Both the position numbers and the translations under genes were made by a program. DNA of 64,000 bases from Phil1 sp964612925 (lineage in GTDB: Bacteria; Bacillota; Clostridia; Christensenellales; CAG-138): assembly GCA_964612925.1 (NCBI GenBank), contig CAZTFU010000004.1:25933-89932 (forward strand), read 5' to 3'. The first letter of the stretch is position 1; each line of letters starts with the position of its first letter. This document shows positions 1-8,143 of this stretch, piece after piece. The notes beneath the pieces are model-generated. The model saw only the letters and a list, made by a program, of their open reading frames with translations, was not told where the DNA came from and did not search any database.

Positions 1-408
1 GCAGGTTCAATATTCATGGACTGGCGAAGCGCACCCGATTTTTCCGACGTGAATACAATAATATACGGTCACAACATGAAAAGCGGAGCAATGTTCGGCA
101 CAATAGACGAATATAAATCGCAAGACTATTACGAGGCGCACCCCGCAATATACATACTTACGCCAAGTGCAAATTACAAAGCGGAGGTTATTGCGGGCGC
201 AGTGATACAGAGCGATTCCGCCATTTATGACACTTCCTCGGGCGAAGATAAAGTATATAAGGAAATAGCCAAGGTCGTGGCGGATTCAACCTTCACATCG
301 GCGGTACAGGTGCAAACAGGCGAACGCTTTGTCACGCTTTCCACCTGCTCCTACGAGTTTGACGATGCACGCTATGTATTGATTTGCCGCCTTAAAGAAA
401 TCGGCTGA
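1..408 (+). CDS. class B sortase, 3' part (5' end outside window)
   Basis: Cell-surface cysteine transpeptidase that would cut a sorting signal and attach proteins to peptidoglycan or join pilins. The frame is open from base 1, so the N-terminus and membrane anchor are missing. The visible part reads GSIFMDWR near the start, a typical SrtB beta-strand, then IIYGHNM with the catalytic His, then TLSTCSYEF with the catalytic Cys, and DDARYVLICRL with the conserved Arg. The SrtB-type TLSTC motif favours class B. No substrate with a sorting motif is seen nearby. A strong hairpin terminator follows directly. The class call is firm; the substrate is unknown. Confidence 0.88.
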   Translation, partial: AGSIFMDWRSAPDFSDVNTIIYGHNMKSGAMFGTIDEYKSQDYYEAHPAIYILTPSANYKAEVIAGAVIQSDSAIYDTSSGEDKVYKEIAKVVADSTFTSAVQVQTGERFVTLSTCSYEFDDARYVLICRLKEIG

Positions 409-411
409 TAT

Positions 412-441
412 AAAAATCCCCTTTAACCAAAGGGGATTTTT
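412..441 (+). terminator. bidirectional rho-independent terminator
   Basis: Perfect 13-bp stem (arms 412-424 and 429-441) with a 4-nt AACC loop. The arms start in A5 and end in T5, so it can end both the sortase mRNA on the plus strand and the operon arriving on the minus strand. Confidence 0.85.
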
Positions 442-453
442 GCTGTGTATGGC

Positions 454-705
454 TTATTTTGCCGCAAGTACCTGCTTGAGATTTTGGGCAAGTTGGTCGG
501 AACAGGAGGTAGTCCTGTCGCCGCAGTGAATGCCGTCAAGGCGGGCTATTACCTCTTCAACGGTCATGCCCTCGGCAAGTGCGCCAAGTGCTTTAAGGTT
601 GCCGTTGCAGCCGCCCAGATAACGGATGTTGTGTACGCGGCCATCCTCAATGTCAAGGTCTATCATGCGGGAGCATACTCCCTTGGGGTAAAACGTGTAA
701 TGCAT
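454..705 (-). CDS. TSCPD domain protein (TIGR03905-like)
   Basis: Small protein of 83 residues. It begins MHYTFYPKGVCSRMIDLDI and carries the TSCPD-type pattern: an early Cys (GVCSRM), GGCNGN in the middle and CGDRTTSCSDQLA near the end. Small stand-alone TSCPD proteins are widespread in Clostridia and have no firm function; the same domain occurs at the C-terminus of some ribonucleotide reductases, where its cysteines may bind metal. I chose the ATG at 705 because AAGGAGG lies just upstream (712-720); a longer frame to 777 adds only unconserved sequence. Last gene of the minus-strand operon that starts near 5281. Confidence 0.8.
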   Translation of the reverse strand: MHYTFYPKGVCSRMIDLDIEDGRVHNIRYLGGCNGNLKALGALAEGMTVEEVIARLDGIHCGDRTTSCSDQLAQNLKQVLAAK

Positions 706-733
706 ATAAGCATCCTCCTTGGTTATATATGGT

Positions 734-1600
734 TTAATTTTTTGTCCATCTTCCGCTTGCGCCGCACGGCAGAACAAGTCCCTCCCCGCCGCGAGTTATG
801 GGCAGACCCACTTCGTCCGCCTCAATATGCCCGCTACCTATCGCCACGCGCAGTGCATTTGAAAGCACGGTTGGCGCAAGACCCGTGGTGTACGAATTTA
901 TAAGGAAAAACAGTGCATTTTCATCAAGCAGTTTCACACATTCCTTCAAGAGCGGATAAAGCCCCTCCTCTATCTTCCATGTTTCGCCGCTCGGCCCGCG
1001 GCCGTAGCTTGGCGGGTCCATAAGTATGCCGTGGTATGTTCTGCCGCGCCGTTGTTCGCGAAGCACGAATTTCATAACATCATCGACTATAAATCTTACG
1101 GGTTTGTCCCCAAGTCCGCTTTGGTTAAGATTATCCTTTGCCCATGCAACCATGCCCTTTGCGGCATCGACATGAACCACCTCTGCGCCCGCGCTTGCAA
1201 GCGCACATGTTGCGCCGCCCGTATACGCAAACAAGTTCAGTACACGCGGCTTTTCACCGTTGGGAAGCTTTGCCGTGCGCACTATATCCTGCATCCACGC
1301 CCAGTTTACGGCCTGTTCGGGAAAAAGGCCCGTGTGCTTAAAGCCCGTGGGCCGCACGATAAAGCTAAGCTCCCGCCAGCGTATCGTCCATGCATCGCTG
1401 AGGGAGGCGTTGTATTCCCAGTGCCCGCCGCCCGACGATGAGCGGATATAATGCGCATCGCTCTTGGCATTGCCGCGTCCCATGGGCCAAACGGCCTGCG
1501 GGTCGGGTCTGAGCAATGTTACGTCGCCCCAGCGTTCCAGCTTTTCGCCGCCGCCGGCATCCATTATTTCATAATCAAGCCAACTGTCGGCAAGATACAT
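734..1600 (-). CDS. class I SAM-dependent methyltransferase, RlmI/RlmK-like (COG1092)
   Basis: Predicted methyltransferase of 288 residues, probably acting on rRNA or another RNA. SAM-binding motif I is LNLFAYTGGAT (about 121-131), followed by the acidic HVDAAKGM strand end and the catalytic-type MDPPSYGRGP (about 194-203). This arrangement is that of the RlmI/RlmK 23S rRNA cytosine/guanine methyltransferases, but the PUA domain of RlmI is absent, so this is a short family member and the target is not known. ATG at 1600 is preceded by GAGGAGG, which overlaps the stop region of the upstream cvpA-like gene, indicating translational coupling. Confidence 0.8.
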   Translation of the reverse strand: MYLADSWLDYEIMDAGGGEKLERWGDVTLLRPDPQAVWPMGRGNAKSDAHYIRSSSGGGHWEYNASLSDAWTIRWRELSFIVRPTGFKHTGLFPEQAVNWAWMQDIVRTAKLPNGEKPRVLNLFAYTGGATCALASAGAEVVHVDAAKGMVAWAKDNLNQSGLGDKPVRFIVDDVMKFVLREQRRGRTYHGILMDPPSYGRGPSGETWKIEEGLYPLLKECVKLLDENALFFLINSYTTGLAPTVLSNALRVAIGSGHIEADEVGLPITRGGEGLVLPCGASGRWTKN

Positions 1601-1611
1601 GTGCTACCTCC

Positions 1612-2322
1612 TCAGCAACCGGGCATCATGCCCAGCAGAAAATTTGATCTGTAAAAGAACTGCGCCATTACGGATTCATTTACCATATCCGTAAGGAATT
1701 TGAATTTGCCCTGAAGCACAATAAGCACGGGCGGCAGCAGCATAAAAAGCAGAAACGCCGCAAGTATGCCCCGCACAAGCCCGACTCCGCCTGCGATGGC
1801 ACGGTCTGCAATTCTAAGGCTCGGCATTGTCCATGCATAGTCAACACCGTTTATGATAAACGCTATCAGCGCGCGCACAATGGCAAATATGACAATAAAC
1901 ACCAGTATGTTTATAAACAGAATAACTATCGTTTGGTTAAAATAGTCGCCAAGCGTTACTATTCCTTCATCCGCAAAGGTTTCCTTTGCAATGTTGTCCG
2001 CTATGTTCTTTGCAAGCGGATACGGCATATCCGCATTTATAAAGACGGAATTGAGCGTATCCGTACTGATTTCCGAAATGTTGGTTTTTGCAAGCTCAAC
2101 ATCATTTACATATTCGCTGCCCTCGGTATAATAAAGCATGGTATTAAAAAGCTTATCGTTTGAGCGTATTATGCTTGAGCCTACCGGCAACAGCACTATT
2201 GCAACAAGCCACGAAAGTATGTATGCGCCTATTGAAAGAAGCGTTGGCAAAAAGCCGCGATATACCCCGTGCAGCACAAAAAATGCCAACACCGCTATAA
2301 CGGCAATATCCAAAAGATTCAA
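1612..2322 (-). CDS. CvpA-family membrane protein
   Basis: Integral membrane protein of 236 residues. The N-terminus (LLDIAVIAVLAFFVLHGVY) followed by RGFLPTLLSIGAYILSW is the CvpA/colicin V production signature: an early helix, a GxYRGF-like turn, then a second helix. Two further hydrophobic segments follow around residues 135-155 and 175-205, separated by a polar loop that is longer than in E. coli CvpA. Its role in Clostridia is undefined; family members affect envelope integrity. The start codon is TTG at 2322; the site AAGGAGG lies 10 nt upstream. Mid-operon, ending 11 nt before the methyltransferase start. Confidence 0.8.
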   Translation of the reverse strand: MNLLDIAVIAVLAFFVLHGVYRGFLPTLLSIGAYILSWLVAIVLLPVGSSIIRSNDKLFNTMLYYTEGSEYVNDVELAKTNISEISTDTLNSVFINADMPYPLAKNIADNIAKETFADEGIVTLGDYFNQTIVILFINILVFIVIFAIVRALIAFIINGVDYAWTMPSLRIADRAIAGGVGLVRGILAAFLLFMLLPPVLIVLQGKFKFLTDMVNESVMAQFFYRSNFLLGMMPGC

Positions 2323-2357
2323 TCCTTCGTTACCTCCTTTACAAAAGTATCGTGCGC

Positions 2358-3488
2358 TTATTTAAGCCGCACAAGCTTTAATGAACCGTCCGCCGCCTCG
2401 CAAAGCACGTCCGATTCGCTTAATTTCTTTGCGCCCACACATGTAAATTCAAGTGCGAACGTGTCCCCCTTAACGCCCGCGGCGCTGTATTTACAAATGC
2501 TGTTTGACGAAAATGCCACCATTTTGCCGCCGCACGCCATTACGGAATGGATATCCTCGCTAAGCTGAACCGTGCGCGCCGTGGCGTTATTTTGGGCGGC
2601 CTCACTTACGCTGTAAAGCTTTACCTCGTTCATCGCATCGACTCCGCGCGGAACGAATAGGAAAAGCGGCTTGGTTGAGGCGGTAGAATGATCCTCAAGC
2701 CTATAGCCGTATGTCAAAAGCCGCCAGCTTTCGCCGCTTATGCCGGCATCACACCGTATAAGCTGCTCCGTGCCCGAAATGAATATGCTTTCATCCGTGA
2801 AAACAACCCCGTCCACAAGCTGCGAATTCACGCTTATCACCCCGCTCATTGCGGCAACGGTTTGGCCGCCCTGAACGGTATAGCTGTACGTTGTAAGGGT
2901 AGTTACGGGTGTTGTTGCCGAAGTTGAAAGCGTAAGCGTCCACATAAGGTCGGATGCGGAGGACGAATAAAAGCCGCAGCCGATTATCATATCGGTCTGC
3001 TGTTCTATTATATCGACAAGCGTACCCTCTTTTGAGTAAACAAGCACGGCATCCGCTCCGCTCGTATCGCGCCTGAGTATGGCAATGTGATTCTTTGCGC
3101 AGTTGAGCGAAATTATCTGCCCGCCCACGTCTATAAGCTGTTCCGTGCCGACTATCTGAACGGAGCTTCCCGAATAAAGCACGGCGGTACCGTTTTCGGC
3201 GGCTACGGTAACGTTGGTCGTGCCAAGGCTTATGCTTGTTGCACCATCGGGGTTCGTGGGGTCATAGCGTACAAGCGTTGTGCCGTCAACATAGTAGAAT
3301 ATACCATCGGAATAGGCATATTCGGCCTCCGAATAAAACGGAAGCTCCATCACCGTGCCGAACGATGAACGGCTTTTCAAAAACGTAAGTACCCCAAATA
3401 CACCGAGCGCGACAAGCACGGCGGCAAGCAAGACCATAACAACCTGCCGAACGGATACGGTAGCCCTTTTTGCGCCTTTTCTTCTCAT
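2358..3488 (-). CDS. membrane-anchored DUF5711-like protein
   Basis: 376 residues. A basic N-terminus (MRRKGAKRATVSVRQ) precedes one transmembrane helix (about 17-35); the rest is extracytoplasmic and made of short beta-rich repeats such as YAYSDGIFYYVDGTTLVRYD and AILRRDTSGADAVLVYSKEG, which suggests a beta-propeller-like fold. It resembles the DUF5711 family, which commonly lies next to CvpA in Clostridia. No catalytic residues can be recognised. It begins 5 nt after the stop of the upstream kinase gene and has no clear ribosome binding site of its own, so it is probably translationally coupled. Function unknown. Confidence 0.65.
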   Translation of the reverse strand: MRRKGAKRATVSVRQVVMVLLAAVLVALGVFGVLTFLKSRSSFGTVMELPFYSEAEYAYSDGIFYYVDGTTLVRYDPTNPDGATSISLGTTNVTVAAENGTAVLYSGSSVQIVGTEQLIDVGGQIISLNCAKNHIAILRRDTSGADAVLVYSKEGTLVDIIEQQTDMIIGCGFYSSSASDLMWTLTLSTSATTPVTTLTTYSYTVQGGQTVAAMSGVISVNSQLVDGVVFTDESIFISGTEQLIRCDAGISGESWRLLTYGYRLEDHSTASTKPLFLFVPRGVDAMNEVKLYSVSEAAQNNATARTVQLSEDIHSVMACGGKMVAFSSNSICKYSAAGVKGDTFALEFTCVGAKKLSESDVLCEAADGSLKLVRLK

Positions 3489-3493
3489 ATAAA

Positions 3494-4378
3494 CTACTTG
3501 CCCGTTATAAAGTCAAGCACGCCGTGTAGCACGCAAAACTCCGCAGGCGTTGTGCCCTTGGGCTCACCATCGCACTCTATCCGTGTGGGAAGGTCGGTGC
3601 TCACCTGTATGCTCCTTGCCCTAAAGTATATAAATTCCTTGTATTTAAGGTGCGTTCCCTTCATATACTTCGGAAGAAGATACAAAAACCTAAGCCTTGA
3701 TACCTTTTTTATAAGGCAGAAGTCAATAAGTCCGTCATCATACTCGGCATCGGGGGCGCAATTTATTCCGCCCGCAAAGCGGCGGCCGTTACAAGCAGTA
3801 AGCATTATGGCATCCGCACTGAAATGCCTGCCGTCATCGGTTACTATATCCGTCTTTGCGCAGGAAAGGTGAATGAGCGATTCGAATATGCCCAAAAGAT
3901 ACGGCAGCATGCCGTTAAGCTTGCGCTTATACTTGTCGGTATACCTTACAACATCCACATCAAAGCCGTAGCCCGATACGTTTATGAAGAATGCTCCGCC
4001 CGCCATGCCCGCATCAAGCGGCCTACTTATGTCGGAACCGAGCACATCAACAAGCTCCTCATCGCTTTCGGGAAGCCCTATGCCATGCGCAAAATCGTTG
4101 CCCGTGCCGAACGGCAGCACGCCGAGCTTTATACCCGTGTGATCCTTTACAACGCTTGCAACCTCGTTAAGCGTACCGTCCCCGCCGACTGCGATTATGC
4201 GCGTTTCGCCCGCGGCTATGGCCTCTCTTGCCAGCTTTACCGCGTGGCCCGGGTATTCACTGAAGCAATAGCGGTACTCCATGCCGCGCTGTTCCATTAT
4301 GCCGCGCACGAGTGAAAAGCGGCGCATACCCTCGCCCGAACCCGATACGGGATTAACTATAAAATAAAGTCCTGACAT
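3494..4378 (-). CDS. diacylglycerol/sphingosine kinase family lipid kinase (first paralogue)
   Basis: Predicted cytosolic lipid kinase of 294 residues, phosphorylating diacylglycerol or a related lipid with ATP and so recycling lipids to phosphatidate. It opens with YFIVNPVSGSGEG, the nucleotide-loop start of the DAGK catalytic domain, and has the GGDGTLNEV motif near residue 80 and LPFGTGNDFAHGIG near 107. Length fits DgkB/YegS-type enzymes. GGAGGGG lies upstream of the ATG. It is adjacent to a second paralogue (4394-5281), which shares the same motifs and C-terminal layout, so the pair arose by tandem duplication; the two may differ in substrate. Confidence 0.85.
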   Translation of the reverse strand: MSGLYFIVNPVSGSGEGMRRFSLVRGIMEQRGMEYRYCFSEYPGHAVKLAREAIAAGETRIIAVGGDGTLNEVASVVKDHTGIKLGVLPFGTGNDFAHGIGLPESDEELVDVLGSDISRPLDAGMAGGAFFINVSGYGFDVDVVRYTDKYKRKLNGMLPYLLGIFESLIHLSCAKTDIVTDDGRHFSADAIMLTACNGRRFAGGINCAPDAEYDDGLIDFCLIKKVSRLRFLYLLPKYMKGTHLKYKEFIYFRARSIQVSTDLPTRIECDGEPKGTTPAEFCVLHGVLDFITGK

Positions 4379-4393
4379 ATTCCCCTCCGCAAA

Positions 4394-5281
4394 TTATGCT
4401 TCCTTGGGAAGCAACACCTTTAGCGCGCCCTCAAGCACACGGAAAGTGGCGGGCGTTGAAAGGTCAACCTCACCGTCGAGCTGCAACGTGCACGAAGTCG
4501 GGCAACTCACCTTTATTTCCTTTGTGCGTATGTGGTGCGCAATGTTTGTATACTTCATGTGCTTGCCCTTTATAAAACTCGGCAGCAGCGTGATAAGCTT
4601 CAGTGTGCTTATTTTACTTATATAGCACACGTCAAGCATGCCGTCCATGGGGTCGGCCATGGGCACGGCGCGCATGCCGCCGCCGATATATTGGCCATTG
4701 CCCACGCTTAATATAAGCGATTCACATTCTTCTTTTATGCCGTCATGCTCAAGAGTAAGCGGCATTGCCTTCAGGTGCGAAAGTGCATCTACAATGCCGA
4801 GCATATACGGAAGCATACCGTTGTGCTTTTCCTTATGCTTTTCAGTCGCACGGAGCACGTCAACGTCAAAGCCCAGCCCCGCAACATTTATAAATGTCCT
4901 TCCGTTCACCTCGGCCGCGTCCGCATTCTTCACAACGCCGTGCAACAGGGTGTTTATAGCCCCTTCCACCGTTTTTGCAAAGCCCATTACCTTGGTAAAA
5001 TCGTTGCCCGTGCCAAACGGAAGCACCGCAAGCACACCATCCGTGCCGATAAGGGCGGCGGCAACCTCGTTAACGGTACCGTCCCCGCCAACTGCCGCAA
5101 TAAGCTTATGCCCCGAAGCTATCGCCTTTTTTGCAAGCTCCGTAGCGTGATGCGGGGCGGCGGTATAATCAAACGAAAAATCTATACCGCGTTGTTTGAG
5201 TATAGCGGAAAGCTCACCGAACTTTTCCGCCGCCATGCCGGAGCCGGAAACGGGATTGACTATAAAATACGGATTATCCAT
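4394..5281 (-). CDS. diacylglycerol/sphingosine kinase family lipid kinase (second paralogue)
   Basis: Lipid kinase of 295 residues, same family as the downstream gene: NPYFIVNPVSGSG at the start, GGDGTVNEVAAAL near residue 80, LPFGTGNDFTKVMG near 107 and a C-terminal EIKVSCPTSCTLQLDGEVDL strand region containing the DGE motif. The ATG at 5281 is chosen because GGAGG (5286-5290) sits only a few bases upstream; the in-frame ATG at 5293 overlaps that site. First gene of the minus-strand operon running down to 454. No convincing promoter was recognised in 5282-5400. Confidence 0.85.
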   Translation of the reverse strand: MDNPYFIVNPVSGSGMAAEKFGELSAILKQRGIDFSFDYTAAPHHATELAKKAIASGHKLIAAVGGDGTVNEVAAALIGTDGVLAVLPFGTGNDFTKVMGFAKTVEGAINTLLHGVVKNADAAEVNGRTFINVAGLGFDVDVLRATEKHKEKHNGMLPYMLGIVDALSHLKAMPLTLEHDGIKEECESLILSVGNGQYIGGGMRAVPMADPMDGMLDVCYISKISTLKLITLLPSFIKGKHMKYTNIAHHIRTKEIKVSCPTSCTLQLDGEVDLSTPATFRVLEGALKVLLPKEA

Positions 5282-5405
5282 ATATACCTCCATGGGTACA
5301 ACACTTCTATTATAATTCTAATTCATATTTGGCGATATGTACAGTCGAAATGCTGTAAAATTTCCGTGTACTTTTGAAGCACGGTGCATATTAAGGCGTA
5401 AATTG

Positions 5406-5443
5406 AGGGCGCACAAGCGATTTAAGTTCGGCATGTGCGCCCT
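5406..5443 (-). terminator. hairpin downstream of the ccdA-like gene
   Basis: Perfect 10-bp stem, arms 5406-5415 and 5434-5443, with further AT pairs outside (AAATTG/CAATTT). The downstream T-run on the minus strand is weak, so termination is likely but not certain. The rest of 5282-5454 shows nothing I can identify. Confidence 0.5.
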
Positions 5444-5454
5444 TGAAGATCAAT

Positions 5455-6174
5455 TTAATGAACGTGCGGTGCGTGGAAAAACGCCTCACTTATTACCTCC
5501 CACGCAAGGTAAAATGCGGCAATGAGAATTATTATGCCCAGCACCGTGCGCACAATCTTTTCCGTTTTCATGTATTTCGGGGAGTTCATAAGGCGATTCA
5601 CAAGTCCCGCACTCGTGCCCGCAATAATGCTCAGCACCCCGTGCCCAACGGAGAATATAACAAGCAGTATTATCCCGTAAAGGGTACTTGCACGGTCCGC
5701 AACTATTGCAAGCAGGGCAATCAGCACGGGCGTTGTGCAGTGCGAAGAGAAAGCCCCCGCAAGCAGACCCGCAAGGAACGTGGCACCGTAGCCCTTATTC
5801 GGCTTTGCCTTTATGGTAGCCTCAGGTATAAGCTCAAACACGCCGAACATCTGCAATGCCATGGCTATAAGCAGCAGTGCAAGCGCAACGTGCAACCACA
5901 CGCCAAGTGAGTTCAAAAGATTCCCGAGAAGCGACGCCACTGCCCCAAGTGCCGTAAACGTTACCGTTGACCCAAGCGCAAACATAAGCGAAAGGCAAAA
6001 CGCTTTTTTCGGTTCATGCTCGTCAAGCCCGCCGACACAGCCCAAAATAAGCGGAACGGTCGAAAGCGAGCACGGCGTAAGGCTTGTAAGCAGCCCCGCC
6101 ACAAGTGCGATAAGCGGTGCAAGCCACACACTGCTGCCCGCAAGGTTTGAAATAAAGCTTAAAATATCATCCAT
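5455..6174 (-). CDS. CcdA/DsbD-type transmembrane thiol-electron carrier
   Basis: Polytopic membrane protein of 239 residues with six predicted helices. It passes reducing equivalents from cytoplasmic thioredoxin across the membrane to thiol proteins outside. The two redox cysteines of the family are visible: C35 in LTSLTPCSLSTVPLI and C146 in AGAFSSHCTTPVLIAL, at the expected pseudo-symmetric positions. The protein ends in a His-containing tail (FFHAPHVH). No thioredoxin-like partner or cytochrome c gene is next to it, so its partner is unknown. There is no good ribosome binding site before the ATG at 6174. Stand-alone gene. Confidence 0.82.
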   Translation of the reverse strand: MDDILSFISNLAGSSVWLAPLIALVAGLLTSLTPCSLSTVPLILGCVGGLDEHEPKKAFCLSLMFALGSTVTFTALGAVASLLGNLLNSLGVWLHVALALLLIAMALQMFGVFELIPEATIKAKPNKGYGATFLAGLLAGAFSSHCTTPVLIALLAIVADRASTLYGIILLVIFSVGHGVLSIIAGTSAGLVNRLMNSPKYMKTEKIVRTVLGIIILIAAFYLAWEVISEAFFHAPHVH

Positions 6175-6304
6175 TTATAATACACCCGATTCTTATTGTA
6201 TAAGGGTTTGCGGCGAAACATTCCCGCAAAATGAATGGTAACTCATTATCGCCGCCAACGCAAGGGCTATTTGTGACAAAACCGTGAACAGGTTTACTGC
6301 TCTA

Positions 6305-6346
6305 CATATATAATAACACTCCCGACAGGATATACCCTCGGGAGTG
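6305..6346 (-). terminator. terminator of the symporter gene
   Basis: Stem of 9 bp (CACTCCCGA at 6317-6325, TCGGGAGTG at 6338-6346); on the minus strand it is followed by a T-rich run. The same stem sequence recurs at 23596-23628 after the mreB-like gene. Confidence 0.7.
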
Positions 6347-6376
6347 CAGTCGTTCTCGGCTTTGCGCCATGATATA

Positions 6377-7933
6377 CTATTTTTTGCCTGCGGCTTTGTC
6401 AAACTCAAGCAGTATATCCACATGCGGCGCGGAAGTGAGCATTGATACTGCTATTATTGCCACGCTTGACGCAAGGAATGCAGGCAATAGCTCGTATATG
6501 CCGAATATGCCGCCAATGGGCTTTATAACAAGCTTCCACAGGAAAACCATGCCGCCGCCCGTAAGCATCCCCGCTATTGCTCCTTGGCGTGTTGTACGCT
6601 TCCAGAAAAGGCTGAAGAGCATAAGCGGCCCAAACGTTGCACCAAAGCCCGCCCATGCAAACGATACTATGGTGAAAATAACGCTGTCCTCATCAAGTGC
6701 CATAAGTGCGGCAATCGCGGTTATTACAACAAGCATTATGCGCGTAAGCCGCATCACCTGCCTATCGGTGGCATCCTTTTTGAATATGCCCTGAAACATA
6801 TTCTTTGCAAATGCGGAGGCGGCTATAAGCAAATATGAATCAGAGGAGCTTATCGTTGCCGCAAGTATGCCCGCCATTGCAAGCCCCGCAAGCGATGCGG
6901 GCAACAATGTACGCGCCATGTGTACAAACACGTTTTCCGCTTCACTTGCACTCGTAAGCGCCGTGGGGAACAGTGCGCGGCCTACTATGCCTATAAATAT
7001 TGCCGCCGCAAGCGATATAATAACCCACACCATTGCTACGCGCCGCGCACGTTTAAGCTCATCTTCCCTGCGTATGGCCATAAAGCGCAGCAGTACCTGC
7101 GGCATGCCGAAATAGCCGAGTCCCCACGCAAGCATGCTTGCAACGTTCAGCGCACCGTAATCCGCACGTGCGCCGAACACGGGGTTGCCGTTTGACACAA
7201 GCTGAGCTCCGTTTTCCGTTACGGGGCTTGCTATGCCGAAAAACTCGAGAAAGCCCGGGAATGCGCTTACGTTTTCCATAACCGCATTGAACCCGCCCGC
7301 GTTTGCCGTGCCAAGCCAAAGCACGCCCACAAGCACGATAACCATTACAATCGCCTGCATGAAGTCGCTTGCACTTTCCGCAAGGAAGCCGCCAAGCAGC
7401 GTATACAGCAGTACAAACGCCGCACCAACAAGCATCATCAGCGCATACGGCGCATTAAACAGTGATGAAAACAGCTTGCCGCAGGTAACAAGGCAACTTG
7501 CCGCATACACGGTAAAGAATATCAATATAAATGCGGACGATATGCCCATTATAACCTTTTTCTTTTCATGAAAGCGGTTTGAAAAAAAGTCCGGCAGCGT
7601 TATGGCATTGTCCGCTATTATGCTATACCGCCTAAGCCGTTTTGATACCACAAGCCAGTTTATATACGTTCCCACGGCAAGCCCTGCCGCAGTCCAAAAT
7701 GCATCCGCAAGGCCGCACCAGTACGCAACCCCCGGCAGACCCATCAGTAGCCAGCCGCTCATGTCCGATGCTTCCGCGCTCATTGCGCTTACCCAAGGGC
7801 CAAGACTCCTGCCGCCAAGAAAAAACTTGTCCGAATCGGCATTGGCGCGGCGGGCAAAGTATATGCCTATGCCTATAACGGCCGCCATATATGCCGCCAT
7901 TACCAGCAGTATGTGTAACTGCTCCCGTTCCAT
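6377..7933 (-). CDS. putP: sodium/proline symporter (SSS family)
   Basis: Sodium-coupled solute importer of 518 residues with about 12-13 hydrophobic segments. The SSS family signature is clear: YFARRANADSDKFFLGGRSL after the first helix, AMSAEASDMSGWLLMGLPG with the Na+-site serines in helix 2, and the GILAATISSSDSYLL segment in the second half. The sequence around SDMSGWLLMG is that of PutP-type proline carriers. Start ATG at 7933 has AGGAGG 9 nt upstream; the longer frame to 7951 includes that site. It is divergent from a LysR gene and has its own good promoter, so LysR control is likely. Confidence 0.85.
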   Translation of the reverse strand: MEREQLHILLVMAAYMAAVIGIGIYFARRANADSDKFFLGGRSLGPWVSAMSAEASDMSGWLLMGLPGVAYWCGLADAFWTAAGLAVGTYINWLVVSKRLRRYSIIADNAITLPDFFSNRFHEKKKVIMGISSAFILIFFTVYAASCLVTCGKLFSSLFNAPYALMMLVGAAFVLLYTLLGGFLAESASDFMQAIVMVIVLVGVLWLGTANAGGFNAVMENVSAFPGFLEFFGIASPVTENGAQLVSNGNPVFGARADYGALNVASMLAWGLGYFGMPQVLLRFMAIRREDELKRARRVAMVWVIISLAAAIFIGIVGRALFPTALTSASEAENVFVHMARTLLPASLAGLAMAGILAATISSSDSYLLIAASAFAKNMFQGIFKKDATDRQVMRLTRIMLVVITAIAALMALDEDSVIFTIVSFAWAGFGATFGPLMLFSLFWKRTTRQGAIAGMLTGGGMVFLWKLVIKPIGGIFGIYELLPAFLASSVAIIAVSMLTSAPHVDILLEFDKAAGKK

Positions 7934-7956
7934 AAATTTGATCCTCCTCATATTCT

Positions 7957-7977
7957 AACATGAAATAAATTCATGTT
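7957..7977. repeat. inverted repeat in the putP leader
   Basis: Perfect 8-bp dyad AACATGAA-N5-TTCATGTT between the putP promoter and its ribosome binding site. It could be an operator or an mRNA hairpin; it has no T-run that would make it a terminator. Confidence 0.5.
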
Positions 7978-8007
7978 TTATGCTGCGCAAGCAATTTATA
8001 TCGGCGT

Positions 8008-8036
8008 ATTATAGTTGCATATTATTCAAAAAGCAA
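8008..8036 (-). promoter_or_regulatory. putP promoter
   Basis: On the minus strand TTGCTT (8031-8036), a 17-bp spacer and TATAAT (8008-8013). The predicted leader is about 70 nt. Confidence 0.75.
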
Positions 8037-8070
8037 GCGTATTTTTCAATTTTTTATTGGAATCGCTTGC
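8033..8070. promoter_or_regulatory. dyad covering both divergent -35 boxes
   Basis: GCAAGCG at 8033-8039 and its exact complement CGCTTGC at 8064-8070. The left arm overlaps the putP -35 box and the right arm overlaps the lysR -35 box. This symmetry suggests a shared operator for the adjacent LysR protein, although the 24-bp gap is longer than a single classic T-N11-A box. Confidence 0.55.
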
Positions 8071-8095
8071 ATTTGCCGAAAAAGTGCCGTATCAT
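8067..8095 (+). promoter_or_regulatory. promoter of the LysR gene
   Basis: TTGCAT (8067-8072), 17-bp spacer, TATCAT (8090-8095), about 50 nt before the start codon. Confidence 0.65.
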
Positions 8096-8143
8096 ATAGA
8101 ATAATACGAAAGATGAATTATATTCACTTAAACGGAGGCTATT

